From the NCBI GenBank assembly GCA_026395455.1, contig JAPLYR010000036.1, positions 1-5,057 of the forward strand: a stretch of 5,057 nt of DNA, read 5' to 3'. This DNA is from Candidatus Roizmanbacteria bacterium (lineage in GTDB: Bacteria > Patescibacteriota > Microgenomatia > UBA1406 > GWC2-37-13). Under the pieces are notes generated by a model. That model was given only the letters and a program-made list of their open reading frames with translations. It had not been told where the DNA came from and ran no database searches. Every line of letters starts with the position of its first letter. The first letter of the stretch is position 1. Both the position numbers and the translations under genes were made by a program. Below, piece after piece: positions 1-5,057 of this stretch.

Positions 1-22
1 AGTATTTTTTTAAATTTAGTTT

Positions 23-1054
23 TCATAGCATTGAAATAAATTGATCAAATAACCAAGAAGTATCAACTGGCCCTGGAGCCGCTTCTGGATGAAACTGAAC
101 CGACATGAATGGAAGTGTCTTATGTATTATTCCTTCATTTGTTCCATCATTACAATTAATAAACCAAGGTTTAAATCCTGGAGGAATTTTCCCAATAGCA
201 AAGCCATGGTTTTGAGTGGTGATGTAGCATGTCTTGCTTCCAACTAGCGAACAGGGTTGATTTTGTCCCCGATGCCCAAATGCAAGCTTATACGTATCTC
301 CCCCACTGGCAAGTGCCAATATTTGATTTCCTAAGCAAATTCCAAAGAGAGGAATTTTCAGTGCCAATATTTTTTTTACTATCTCAATTGTTTTATCTGC
401 CATCTTGGGATCCCCAGGTCCATTTGAGACAAGAACTCCATCGCACTGTATACCTTCTTCTATGAAGTCACAGTCCCAAGGGACGCGTATTATTGTGACA
501 TTTCGTTTTACTAACTCTCGAACAATATTGTCTTTCACTCCACAATCAATTAAAACAACTTTCTTTTTTCCTTTTCCAATTGTTTCTATTTTTTGAGTTG
601 AAACTTGTGCTACTAAATTTTCTTTGTTTGGATCAATGAAATCAATTTTTTCTCCAAACTCAATTTTGACAAGTGTGGCTCCCTCATCTCGAATTTTTTT
701 TACAATAAAGCGAGTGTCTGATATTTCAAGAGCTGGAATATGCTCACTTTTAAGCCATTGCGAAAGTGACATTGAACTTTGAAAATGGGACGGCGTGTCT
801 ATATATTGAGAGACAATCAATCCACTTACCTGTATTTTCCCAGACTCCCATGTTTCTCTTTTGGGAACTCCATAACTTCCAACAATTGGATATGAAAGTG
901 TCAAAATTTGTCCCTTATAAGATGGATCTGTCAAACTCTCTGGATACCCCATCATACTTGTTGAAAATGCGATCTCCCCTGCAATTGAGGTTTCAGCTCC
1001 AAAACTGGTGCCTTCAATTGTTGTGCCATCACTAAAAATTAAATGTCCCTTCAT
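23..1054 (-). CDS. carA: Carbamoyl phosphate synthetase small (glutaminase) subunit CarA
   Basis: CarA hydrolyses glutamine and channels ammonia to CarB, which makes carbamoyl phosphate for pyrimidine and arginine synthesis in the cytosol. The 343-residue product has the CarA N-terminal domain (about 1-150, with MMGYPESLTDPSY near 34-46 and ISDTR near 111) followed by a class I glutaminase domain (about 165-340). Visible motifs are SNGPGDP (oxyanion region, 210-216), the nucleophile Cys240 in GICLGNQ, FGHRGQNQP (259-267), TQNHGFA (280-286) and the catalytic pair His322/Glu324 in QFHPEAAPGP. The ATG lies 5 nt after the pyrB stop, with no Shine-Dalgarno sequence, so translational coupling is likely. 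The frame ends at TGA (23-25), slightly short of the usual 350-380 residues; the frame past that TGA stays open to the window edge. carB is probably downstream but outside the window. Identity is very secure; the exact C-terminus is less so because of the TGA question in pyrB. Confidence 0.97.
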   Translation of the reverse strand: MKGHLIFSDGTTIEGTSFGAETSIAGEIAFSTSMMGYPESLTDPSYKGQILTLSYPIVGSYGVPKRETWESGKIQVSGLIVSQYIDTPSHFQSSMSLSQWLKSEHIPALEISDTRFIVKKIRDEGATLVKIEFGEKIDFIDPNKENLVAQVSTQKIETIGKGKKKVVLIDCGVKDNIVRELVKRNVTIIRVPWDCDFIEEGIQCDGVLVSNGPGDPKMADKTIEIVKKILALKIPLFGICLGNQILALASGGDTYKLAFGHRGQNQPCSLVGSKTCYITTQNHGFAIGKIPPGFKPWFINCNDGTNEGIIHKTLPFMSVQFHPEAAPGPVDTSWLFDQFISML

Positions 1055-1059
1055 ACTAT

Positions 1060-2007
1060 TTATCCGAGAATTAAACTTAATAATGCCATTCGTACATGGA
1101 GTCCATTTTTTACCTGTTTTGAAAGATACACAGCACGAGGGTCTGTATCAACTCGCATGTCAATATCCCCAACTCTAGGAAGTGGATGCATAAGAATCAT
1201 TTTTTTATTTCCCTTTTCATTCATTAGTTCTGGAGTGACAACAAATTTATTTTTTAAAAGCTCATACTCTTTTTTATTTGTAAATCGCTCCTTTTGAACA
1301 CGCGTCCAATACCAAAAATTACAAGTAGATGGAATTTCTTCTTGTTTTGCAATCTCAATGAGAGTTACTCCTCTACTTCAAATATATTCAATAAATGGTT
1401 TTCCCAGTTTGAGCTGTTTTGGAGAAAGTAAATAAATAGTATTATTTTTATAAAGTGACAATAACTTTAAAAGTGAATGTACTGTCCTTCCATTGAGTAA
1501 GTCACCTACAATTAATCCCGTTAATCCTGATAGTGATTTTGTTGTTTGAAAAATGGTATATGCATCAAGAAGCGCTTGTGTAGGATGTTCTCCTATCCCA
1601 TCGCCTGCATTAATAACCGGAATTTTGACTGCATCAGCTGCACGTTGTAATGTCCCCTTTTCAAAATGTCGCATAACAACCGCATCTGAATAATTTTCAA
1701 AAACACGCATAGTATCTTCGAGTGTTTCTCCTTTTATTGAGGAAGATGTTTGTAGAGGATTTTGATACTCAATTGTTGTACCTCCCAATTTTTTTACTGC
1801 TGCAGAAAAAGAACTAAATGTTCTGGAAGAGGGCTCAAAAAATAGGAGCGTAACTAATTTTCCCCTCAAAATTTTACTTGTTTGAGCAAACGACATTTTG
1901 CTCATTTTATGAGTAAGTTTAAATATTTCCTGAATAGTTTTTACCGATAATGAATCGATAGAAATATATGATTTGTTTGAAAGAGCCGATCGAGAATTAG
2001 TATGCAT
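1060..2007 (-). CDS. pyrB: Aspartate carbamoyltransferase catalytic chain PyrB, with in-frame TGA at codon 210
   Basis: PyrB condenses carbamoyl phosphate with aspartate, the committed step of de novo pyrimidine synthesis. Ignoring one TGA at codon 210, the frame runs 315 codons to TAA (1060-1062), the normal ATCase length (E. coli 311). The N-terminal carbamoyl-phosphate domain shows FFEPSSRT (57-63; an SSRT version of the usual STRT loop), KGET (Lys92), VMRH (Arg113) and GEHPTQALLD (His141, Gln144). The aspartate domain shows GRTVHSL (Arg174) before the TGA and, after it, YWTRVQKER (Arg236, Gln238), MHPLPRV (273-279) and a normal C-terminal helix. Because motifs continue in the same frame on both sides, this is a point nonsense or recoded codon, not a frameshift. 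If TGA is a true stop, the 209-residue product (to 1378) lacks half the aspartate site and should be inactive. The ATG is chosen because it precedes the conserved ISIDSLS start of the family; no ribosome site is visible, and a terminator hairpin sits directly upstream. No pyrI is present. Confidence 0.93.
1378..1380 (-). other. In-frame TGA inside pyrB (codon 210)
   Basis: The codon is flanked by ATT and AGT in the pyrB frame. It lies between FIEYI and SRGVTL, a surface helix end that aligns with a variable position in E. coli PyrB (Asp in LDEKGI), so many residues would be tolerated. One base change from CGA, AGA or GGA would produce it. No special readthrough context (such as a following C) is visible. 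It could be a nonsense mutation, an assembly error or a sense UGA. Confidence 0.9.
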
Positions 2008-2012
2008 AGGCG

Positions 2013-2038
2013 AAAAAAAACCGCCCCTTCTGGGCGGT
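2013..2038 (-). terminator. Intrinsic terminator in the pyrB leader (putative attenuator)
   Basis: Read on the minus strand, arm ACCGCCC (2038-2032) and arm GGGCGGT (2026-2020) form a perfect 7-bp, mostly G-C stem around the 5-nt loop AGAAG. A run of eight T (2020-2013) follows directly; its first T also closes the stem. The pyrB ATG starts only 5 nt after the T run. The plus strand lacks a T run on its exit side, so the signal is one-directional. It lies downstream of the TTGACA promoter and upstream of pyrB, so it must act on the pyrB transcript itself, which is the position of an attenuator. It could also end readthrough transcripts from udk. Confidence 0.88.
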
Positions 2039-2047
2039 GGAATTCCT

Positions 2048-2080
2048 TTAGAAATTTTTAATGAATCGCTTGTGTCTCAT
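2048..2080 (-). CDS. Possible pyrB leader peptide, 10 codons
   Basis: A mini-ORF reads MRHKRFIKNF then TAA, between the pyrB promoter and the attenuator hairpin. Its ATG is only about 1-4 nt from the predicted RNA 5' end, so it could be translated as a leaderless message; there is no Shine-Dalgarno sequence. Its stop codon is 9 nt before the first paired base of the terminator. A ribosome there would cover the 5' arm of the stem and block termination, as in translation-coupled attenuation. An ORF this short can arise by chance, so support is positional only. Confidence 0.35.
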   Translation of the reverse strand: MRHKRFIKNF

Positions 2081-2085
2081 TAAAA
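2056..2085 (-). repeat. 9-bp perfect inverted repeat in the pyrB leader
   Basis: Arm TTTTAATGA (2085-2077) is exactly complementary to TCATTAAAA (2064-2056), with a 12-nt spacer. It begins at about the predicted transcription start and includes the mini-ORF ATG. As RNA it would form an A-U rich hairpin upstream of the terminator, in the position of a pause hairpin. As DNA it could be a repressor operator. The sequence does not decide between these. Confidence 0.6.
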
Positions 2086-2089
2086 GGAT

Positions 2090-2118
2090 ATTTAACCAGA
2101 TAATAGTCCTATTGTCAA
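2090..2118 (-). promoter_or_regulatory. Sigma-70 type promoter of pyrB-carA
   Basis: Perfect -35 TTGACA (2118-2113), 17-bp spacer, and -10 TTAAAT (2095-2090, 4 of 6 matches) with an extended TG element at 2098-2097. The predicted start is near 2083-2080, giving a leader of about 75 nt before the pyrB ATG. It starts 2 nt after the udk stop codon, so pyrB can be transcribed independently of udk. Confidence 0.8.
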
Positions 2119-2120
2119 AA

Positions 2121-2735
2121 CTATTTTTTTAGAGACTGTCGTATTGCGCTAATTACAAGTTCTATCCCAAGAATATTTTCACCTCCATGAGGCAAAATTA
2201 TATCTGCATATTTTTTTGTTGGCTCAACAAATGCCAGGTGCATGGGACGAGACATAGTGAGATATTGATTCAAAGAAAAGTCGAGTGTTCGCCCTCTTTC
2301 AAGCATATCTCGCGTTATTCTTCTTCCTAAACGAATGTCTGCATCTGTATCAATAAATAATTTGATATCCATTAAATTTCGTAATGTTTCATTCTCAAAA
2401 AGAAGTATGCCGTCAACGATAATGATTTTTTTTGGTTGAATGATGACAACTTCTTCCGATCGATTGTGTTGTGAAAAATTATATGTGGGAATTTTTACTC
2501 TTTTTCCTTTTTTAAGTTCTTTTAAATGGCTAATGAGCAGAGATGTTTCTAAAGAATCTGGATGATCGTAATTGATTTCTTTTCGTTTATCAAAAGTCAA
2601 ATCCGATCGATCACGATAATAACTATCATGAGCAATGATTTCACAGGAATCTTTAAAGAATGAGGAGATTTTACACGAAACAGTTGTTTTCCCAGAGCCT
2701 GTGCCTCCAGCAATACCAACAAAAAGTGGTTTCAT
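2121..2735 (-). CDS. udk: Uridine kinase (uridine/cytidine salvage)
   Basis: Udk phosphorylates uridine and cytidine to UMP and CMP with a nucleoside triphosphate, the salvage counterpart of the pyrB-carA pathway. The 204-residue product (E. coli about 213) begins with the P-loop GIAGGTGSGKTT (7-18). Next come DSYYRD (37-42), NYDHPDSLE (55-63), the nucleoside-binding PTYNFSQHNR (83-92), a Walker B-like IIIVDGILLF (104-113), the lid RRITRDMLERGR (138-149) and EPTKKYADIILPHGGEN (171-187). The ATG is fixed because the P-loop follows six residues later. It lies 8 nt downstream of the tRNA-Leu 3' end, leaving no room for a Shine-Dalgarno sequence. The gene probably shares the tRNA promoter and is freed as near-leaderless mRNA by tRNA 3' processing (inference). 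It ends in TAG, directly before the pyrB promoter. Phosphoribulokinase-type relatives share the fold, but the motifs fit uridine kinase. Confidence 0.95.
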   Translation of the reverse strand: MKPLFVGIAGGTGSGKTTVSCKISSFFKDSCEIIAHDSYYRDRSDLTFDKRKEINYDHPDSLETSLLISHLKELKKGKRVKIPTYNFSQHNRSEEVVIIQPKKIIIVDGILLFENETLRNLMDIKLFIDTDADIRLGRRITRDMLERGRTLDFSLNQYLTMSRPMHLAFVEPTKKYADIILPHGGENILGIELVISAIRQSLKK

Positions 2736-2743
2736 AAAATAAG

Positions 2744-2826
2744 TGCCGGGAAAGGGAGTCGGACCCTTACGAGGTTGCCCTCACTAGTTTTTGAGACTAG
2801 CCTGTCTGCCATTTCAGCACCCCGGC
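2744..2826 (-). tRNA. tRNA-Leu, anticodon CAA
   Basis: Class II tRNA of 83 nt. The acceptor GCCGGGG pairs with TCCCGGC (one terminal G-U), with discriminator A at 2744. The D stem is CTG/CAG and the D loop contains GG. The anticodon stem is a perfect CTAGT/ACTAG with loop CTCAAAA, placing anticodon CAA at 2793-2791 (reads UUG). The long variable arm has stem GAGG/CCTC capped by GCAA. The T stem is AAGGG/CCCTT with loop TCCGACT, in which position 55 is C instead of the usual U. CCA is not encoded (CTT follows), so it must be added by nucleotidyltransferase. It lies 21 nt after the DUF2207 gene and 8 nt before udk. Confidence 0.96.
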
Positions 2827-2835
2827 GATCTGAAG

Positions 2836-2844
2836 ATTATATCA
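2836..2844 (-). promoter_or_regulatory. Extended -10 promoter of tRNA-Leu (and probably udk)
   Basis: TGATATAAT combines the extended TGn motif (2844-2842) with a perfect -10 TATAAT (2841-2836). The predicted start is near 2829, about 3 nt before the mature tRNA 5' end. No -35 is recognisable upstream, where the glycine tail of the DUF2207 gene is encoded; extended -10 promoters often do without one. It lies just past the DUF2207 stop codon. Confidence 0.62.
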
Positions 2845-2847
2845 TAA

Positions 2848-4524
2848 TTACCAACTGCCTCCGCCCCCTCCACCACCCCCTCCACCTGAAAACCCACCAC
2901 TAAATCCAGATGAAAAACCGGAGCTGGAACGTGTTGGAGTAGCGCTATAACTAAATGTCGACACAGAAGAATGGAGTGAATTGGAAAAATAAACAGCGTT
3001 AAATGCTGCATTATTTTGTCCGGTATACCAAGAGGGTTGAGTAAGATTTATATCTTTAAATCGATTCGCCCATATCTTTTCAACACCAAATGCTACCGCA
3101 TAGGGTAGTAATTTTTCAAACATCATCTGATTCTTTGCTTGGAATTCCAATTGTCGTTCTTGGGACGTAAGAAATGTCTTAAGAGAATTTCCTATTCCTG
3201 CTTGTTGAGCGCCTTCTACCGTTTTTGCAGGCATGAATTTTGCAAACACAAATGCCACAAATGCGAGACACATATTCCCTGTAAATAAAGCAACCCCAGC
3301 AAGTGCAAAATATTTTGTACGAGTTGACTGAGGATTTGTTTTAAAAAACCCATCGGATACTATTTGATCATAGAGACTATCGGTAACTTTTTGCATTGCT
3401 GTACTTAAATCTCTTCCTTTTAATTTGCATTCATCTTTTCCATTAAACAATCCATTAAGTAATTCCTTTTCAAACGTCATTAATTTCTTATCTCCACTCC
3501 AGTCATTTTTTTTCACAAATGTAAACTCTCCTTTTTTTTCTTCAACAATTTGGAAGAATCCTTTTTGAGCAAGTTGAATCAAAGTACCAAAAATATCTTT
3601 CATATCGACCGTCTCATCAATGAGGGAGCCAGTCTCAGCAGGAGTCAGAGGTCTCCCTGAAGCTTGAGGAGGATCATACCAAACCCGTACTGCTTGTGAT
3701 CGTGGATCTCGTCCGCTCCAGTACCATTTAAACGGAATATATATCGGAAGACCTACATACCAAATGAATGCAAGTATCCCAAGAATGGTGAAAATAACCC
3801 CCAGAATAATTTTCCCATACCAGGTATTTTCAAATGCGGTATAGAGTTTTGGTTCAAGTACAGCAATTAATCCTTTAGGAAATCTCACTACAAAAGTAAG
3901 ACCACTCCCAACGTCAAGACGCTGTGTTGAAACAGATGCACTATTTTGCTCTGATACAACTTTACAATCTTGAGTAGTACTCCCTACGCTACCGGTATAA
4001 CATATTGTTTTTACATCCACCATCTGCGTTCCTTCAGGTAAACGTATTGTGGTGTTTACGTTCTCCATGCTTGCTGGCCACTCATTTCCAGTACTATTCC
4101 AATACAATTCATCATGATCCGAATAGTATGTGAGTGCTCCTGAAACTAAATATCGAATAATGTAGGTATGGAGACCAGTAATTGTTCTGTTTGCGTCCCC
4201 AATCTTCAATTTAAGCTTATTATTGACCCAAGAGCTACTATACCCGTAACTAGCACCTTGTTCATCCTTTACGCTTTCTACTTTGACCGATAATTCATAT
4301 TCTTTCCCATCGCTATTCTTTTTTATAACAGGGATTTCTCGATATATACCGTGCTTATATGCATCTTCATAGTCATAATTTATTTTTTCTTCAACAAGCA
4401 TCGTTCCCTCTTTTTGAATCGTTATTTGTGAGTCGTAACTGCGAATAATTTCTGCGTGAACAGGAAAATGTCCAAAAAACAAAAAAAATATTGATAATGT
4501 TATTGAGAAGATTGTCTTTTTCAT
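2848..4524 (-). CDS. DUF2207 family membrane protein with glycine-rich C-terminal tail
   Basis: A 558-residue predicted membrane protein of unknown function, matching the DUF2207 (YciQ-like) layout from memory. It has a signal peptide (1-24, KK then a hydrophobic core, likely cut after VHA) and an extracytoplasmic beta-rich domain (about 25-225, with GIYREIPV at 59-66 and NEWPASMENV at 147-156). A first membrane helix follows (about 238-260). The probably cytosolic part begins at about 268 and contains YDPP (283-286) and LTPAETGSLID (293-303). A second hydrophobic stretch (405-431, one helix or a tight hairpin) precedes MPAKTVEG and FEKLLPYAVAFGVEKIW (469-485). The tail is serine/glycine-rich and ends in ten consecutive Gly followed by Ser-Trp, a common ending in this family. 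Cys175 and Cys187 could pair outside the membrane. Its promoter places transcription start at the ATG. It stands alone, with no pyrimidine link evident. No specific function can be assigned. Confidence 0.9.
   Translation of the reverse strand: MKKTIFSITLSIFFLFFGHFPVHAEIIRSYDSQITIQKEGTMLVEEKINYDYEDAYKHGIYREIPVIKKNSDGKEYELSVKVESVKDEQGASYGYSSSWVNNKLKLKIGDANRTITGLHTYIIRYLVSGALTYYSDHDELYWNSTGNEWPASMENVNTTIRLPEGTQMVDVKTICYTGSVGSTTQDCKVVSEQNSASVSTQRLDVGSGLTFVVRFPKGLIAVLEPKLYTAFENTWYGKIILGVIFTILGILAFIWYVGLPIYIPFKWYWSGRDPRSQAVRVWYDPPQASGRPLTPAETGSLIDETVDMKDIFGTLIQLAQKGFFQIVEEKKGEFTFVKKNDWSGDKKLMTFEKELLNGLFNGKDECKLKGRDLSTAMQKVTDSLYDQIVSDGFFKTNPQSTRTKYFALAGVALFTGNMCLAFVAFVFAKFMPAKTVEGAQQAGIGNSLKTFLTSQERQLEFQAKNQMMFEKLLPYAVAFGVEKIWANRFKDINLTQPSWYTGQNNAAFNAVYFSNSLHSSVSTFSYSATPTRSSSGFSSGFSGGFSGGGGGGGGGGSW
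2857..2886 (-). repeat. Run of ten glycine codons at the DUF2207 3' end
   Basis: Residues 547-556 are all glycine, encoded by mixed GGN codons with G/C-rich triplets. The local G/C content is unlike the AT-rich surroundings. The run extends a Ser/Gly/Phe-rich tail that starts near residue 534. Such low-complexity DNA is prone to length change by slippage. Confidence 0.85.
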
Positions 4525-4530
4525 TTAATT

Positions 4531-4536
4531 ATTATA
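4531..4536 (-). promoter_or_regulatory. -10 element giving a leaderless DUF2207 mRNA
   Basis: A perfect TATAAT lies with exactly 6 nt between it and the ATG at 4524, so the predicted +1 is the A of the start codon. No clear -35 is present 16-18 bp upstream. A second TATAAT on the same strand (4577-4572) would give a leader of about 40 nt, still without a Shine-Dalgarno sequence, so the leaderless reading is likely but not unique. Confidence 0.55.
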
Positions 4537-4589
4537 GCTCACGAAATATTGAGAAATACATTCCATCTTTTATTATATGTATTTTTTGC

Positions 4590-4618
4590 TTGTTTTGTGC
4601 CTAATAGTATACTATAAT
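4590..4618 (+). promoter_or_regulatory. Promoter of the plus-strand hypothetical gene
   Basis: -35-like TTGTTT (4590-4595, 3 of 6 matches), 17-bp spacer, perfect -10 TATAAT (4613-4618). The predicted start is near 4624-4627, leaving only about 8-11 nt before the ATG at 4635. It diverges from the DUF2207 promoter within a 110-bp intergenic region. Confidence 0.6.
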
Positions 4619-4634
4619 ATATTGCTATAAGACT

Positions 4635-5057
4635 ATGCCTAGTACATTTGAACAAGTAAAACATTCTGCAGCACCATCGAGTTCTGAAATACCTATAAAT
4701 AGTATTCAACTTTATACTGGAAAGATTCAAAGTTTCATGGAAAATCCTGGAAGTAGACAGCTTATATGCAGGGATATCACTACTACATTTCTTGAACATC
4801 CAGAAACGATTATTGACTACACAGAGGCCTTTCAAACTGCAAAAACAACAAGTAGTTCAAAGTCTAAGGCAAAAGATTTTGAAACGCTCGATAGGTTTGT
4901 CATAGATGAAATAAAACTTTATCCACGCACCCATTTTCAAGAAGTAGTAGATAATCCTCAGCGACTTTTACCAGTAATTAGAACCACACTTAACGTCGAA
5001 AATCCAAATAGTAATATTTCAATAAATGACTATCCAAAATTGGATCAAAAAAGGAAA
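4635..5057 (+). CDS. Hypothetical protein, 5' part only (runs off the window)
   Basis: From ATG at 4635 the frame stays open for 141 codons to the window end with no stop. I do not recognise the product. The visible part is hydrophilic, rich in Ser, Thr, Lys, Glu and Asn, with no signal peptide or membrane helix, so a cytosolic N-terminal region is likely. It begins MPSTFEQVKH and has a low-complexity SSSKSKAK patch near residues 73-80. Two stretches resemble each other loosely (MENPGSRQL with ITTTFLEHP, and VDNPQRLLP with IRTTLNVENP), hinting at a degenerate helical repeat. The start is supported by a TATAAT promoter ending 16 nt upstream; there is no Shine-Dalgarno sequence, as for its neighbours. 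It is transcribed divergently from the DUF2207 gene. Confidence 0.7.
   Translation, partial: MPSTFEQVKHSAAPSSSEIPINSIQLYTGKIQSFMENPGSRQLICRDITTTFLEHPETIIDYTEAFQTAKTTSSSKSKAKDFETLDRFVIDEIKLYPRTHFQEVVDNPQRLLPVIRTTLNVENPNSNISINDYPKLDQKRK

Noticed and set aside
229..1297. Plus-strand open frames within 229-1297
   Set aside because: They lie antisense to carA and the 3' half of pyrB, both supported by catalytic motifs, and none has a promoter or recognisable product.
1060..1380. Frameshift as the cause of the pyrB break
   Set aside because: The frame before and after the TGA is the same, with no codon gained or lost relative to the family, so an indel is not needed.
2008..2120. PyrR-binding antiterminator or riboswitch in the pyrB leader
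   Set aside because: I see no PyrR-type conserved loop and no alternative stem competing convincingly with the terminator; the leader is too short for known aptamers.
2814..3011. 65-codon minus-strand open frame
   Set aside because: It overlaps the DUF2207 coding region in another frame and runs into the tRNA-Leu gene; it is a by-product of the glycine-rich tail.
4527..4568. Small upstream ORF (about 13 codons) ending just before the DUF2207 ATG
   Set aside because: It would need the alternative upstream promoter, has no ribosome site and has no sequence feature beyond what chance allows.
4539..4835. 98-codon minus-strand open frame
   Set aside because: It lies antisense to the plus-strand frame that starts behind a TATAAT promoter and stays open to the window end. 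Its product is rich in Cys, Arg and aromatic residues with no recognisable motif, and it runs into the intergenic promoter region.
1..5057. CRISPR arrays, insertion sequences, attachment sites, rRNA
   Set aside because: No direct-repeat arrays, transposase or integrase motifs, terminal inverted repeats, duplicated tRNA ends or rRNA signatures were seen.

Overview
This is an AT-rich bacterial window holding a compact minus-strand cluster for pyrimidine metabolism and one partial plus-strand gene at the right edge. None of the five long genes has a convincing Shine-Dalgarno sequence. Several start codons lie at, or within about ten bases of, a predicted RNA 5' end. The tRNA does not encode its CCA. 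These traits, with a DUF2207 protein ending in a glycine-rich tail, fit a small-genome lineage such as the Candidate Phyla Radiation (Patescibacteria, for example the Gracilibacteria/Absconditabacteria/Peregrinibacteria area). That assignment is inference; a Firmicutes-like source cannot be excluded from the sequence alone.

Layout in transcription order on the minus strand: a DUF2207 membrane protein (4524 to 2848) starts exactly where its TATAAT element predicts the RNA to begin. A tRNA-Leu(CAA) (2826 to 2744) has its own extended -10 promoter. A uridine kinase gene, udk (2735 to 2121), begins only 8 nt after the tRNA ends. A strong promoter (2118 to 2090) then drives a roughly 75-nt leader containing a 10-codon mini-ORF, a 9-bp inverted repeat and a textbook intrinsic terminator that abuts the pyrB start codon. 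pyrB (aspartate carbamoyltransferase, 2007 to 1060) follows, then carA (carbamoyl phosphate synthetase small subunit, 1054 to 23) after a 5-nt gap. carB may lie beyond the left edge. On the plus strand, an unrecognised ORF starts at 4635 behind a TATAAT promoter and stays open to the window end.

The genes make metabolic sense together. CarA supplies ammonia for carbamoyl phosphate, PyrB makes carbamoyl aspartate (de novo UMP synthesis), and Udk salvages uridine and cytidine to UMP/CMP. A terminator between promoter and pyrB is the arrangement of a transcription attenuator, comparable in plan to enterobacterial pyrBI but not an evident homologue of it and without a recognisable PyrR-binding loop.

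The main anomaly is pyrB codon 210, an in-frame TGA. Reading continues in the same frame for 105 more codons with all expected C-terminal catalytic motifs intact. The options are a recent nonsense mutation, a sequencing error, readthrough, or UGA used as a sense codon (UGA = Gly is known in Absconditabacteria and Gracilibacteria). carA, the only other gene ending in TGA, stays open past that codon to the window edge, so the window does not prove that TGA is a stop here. Against recoding, roughly 115 other glycines in the window are all GGN.
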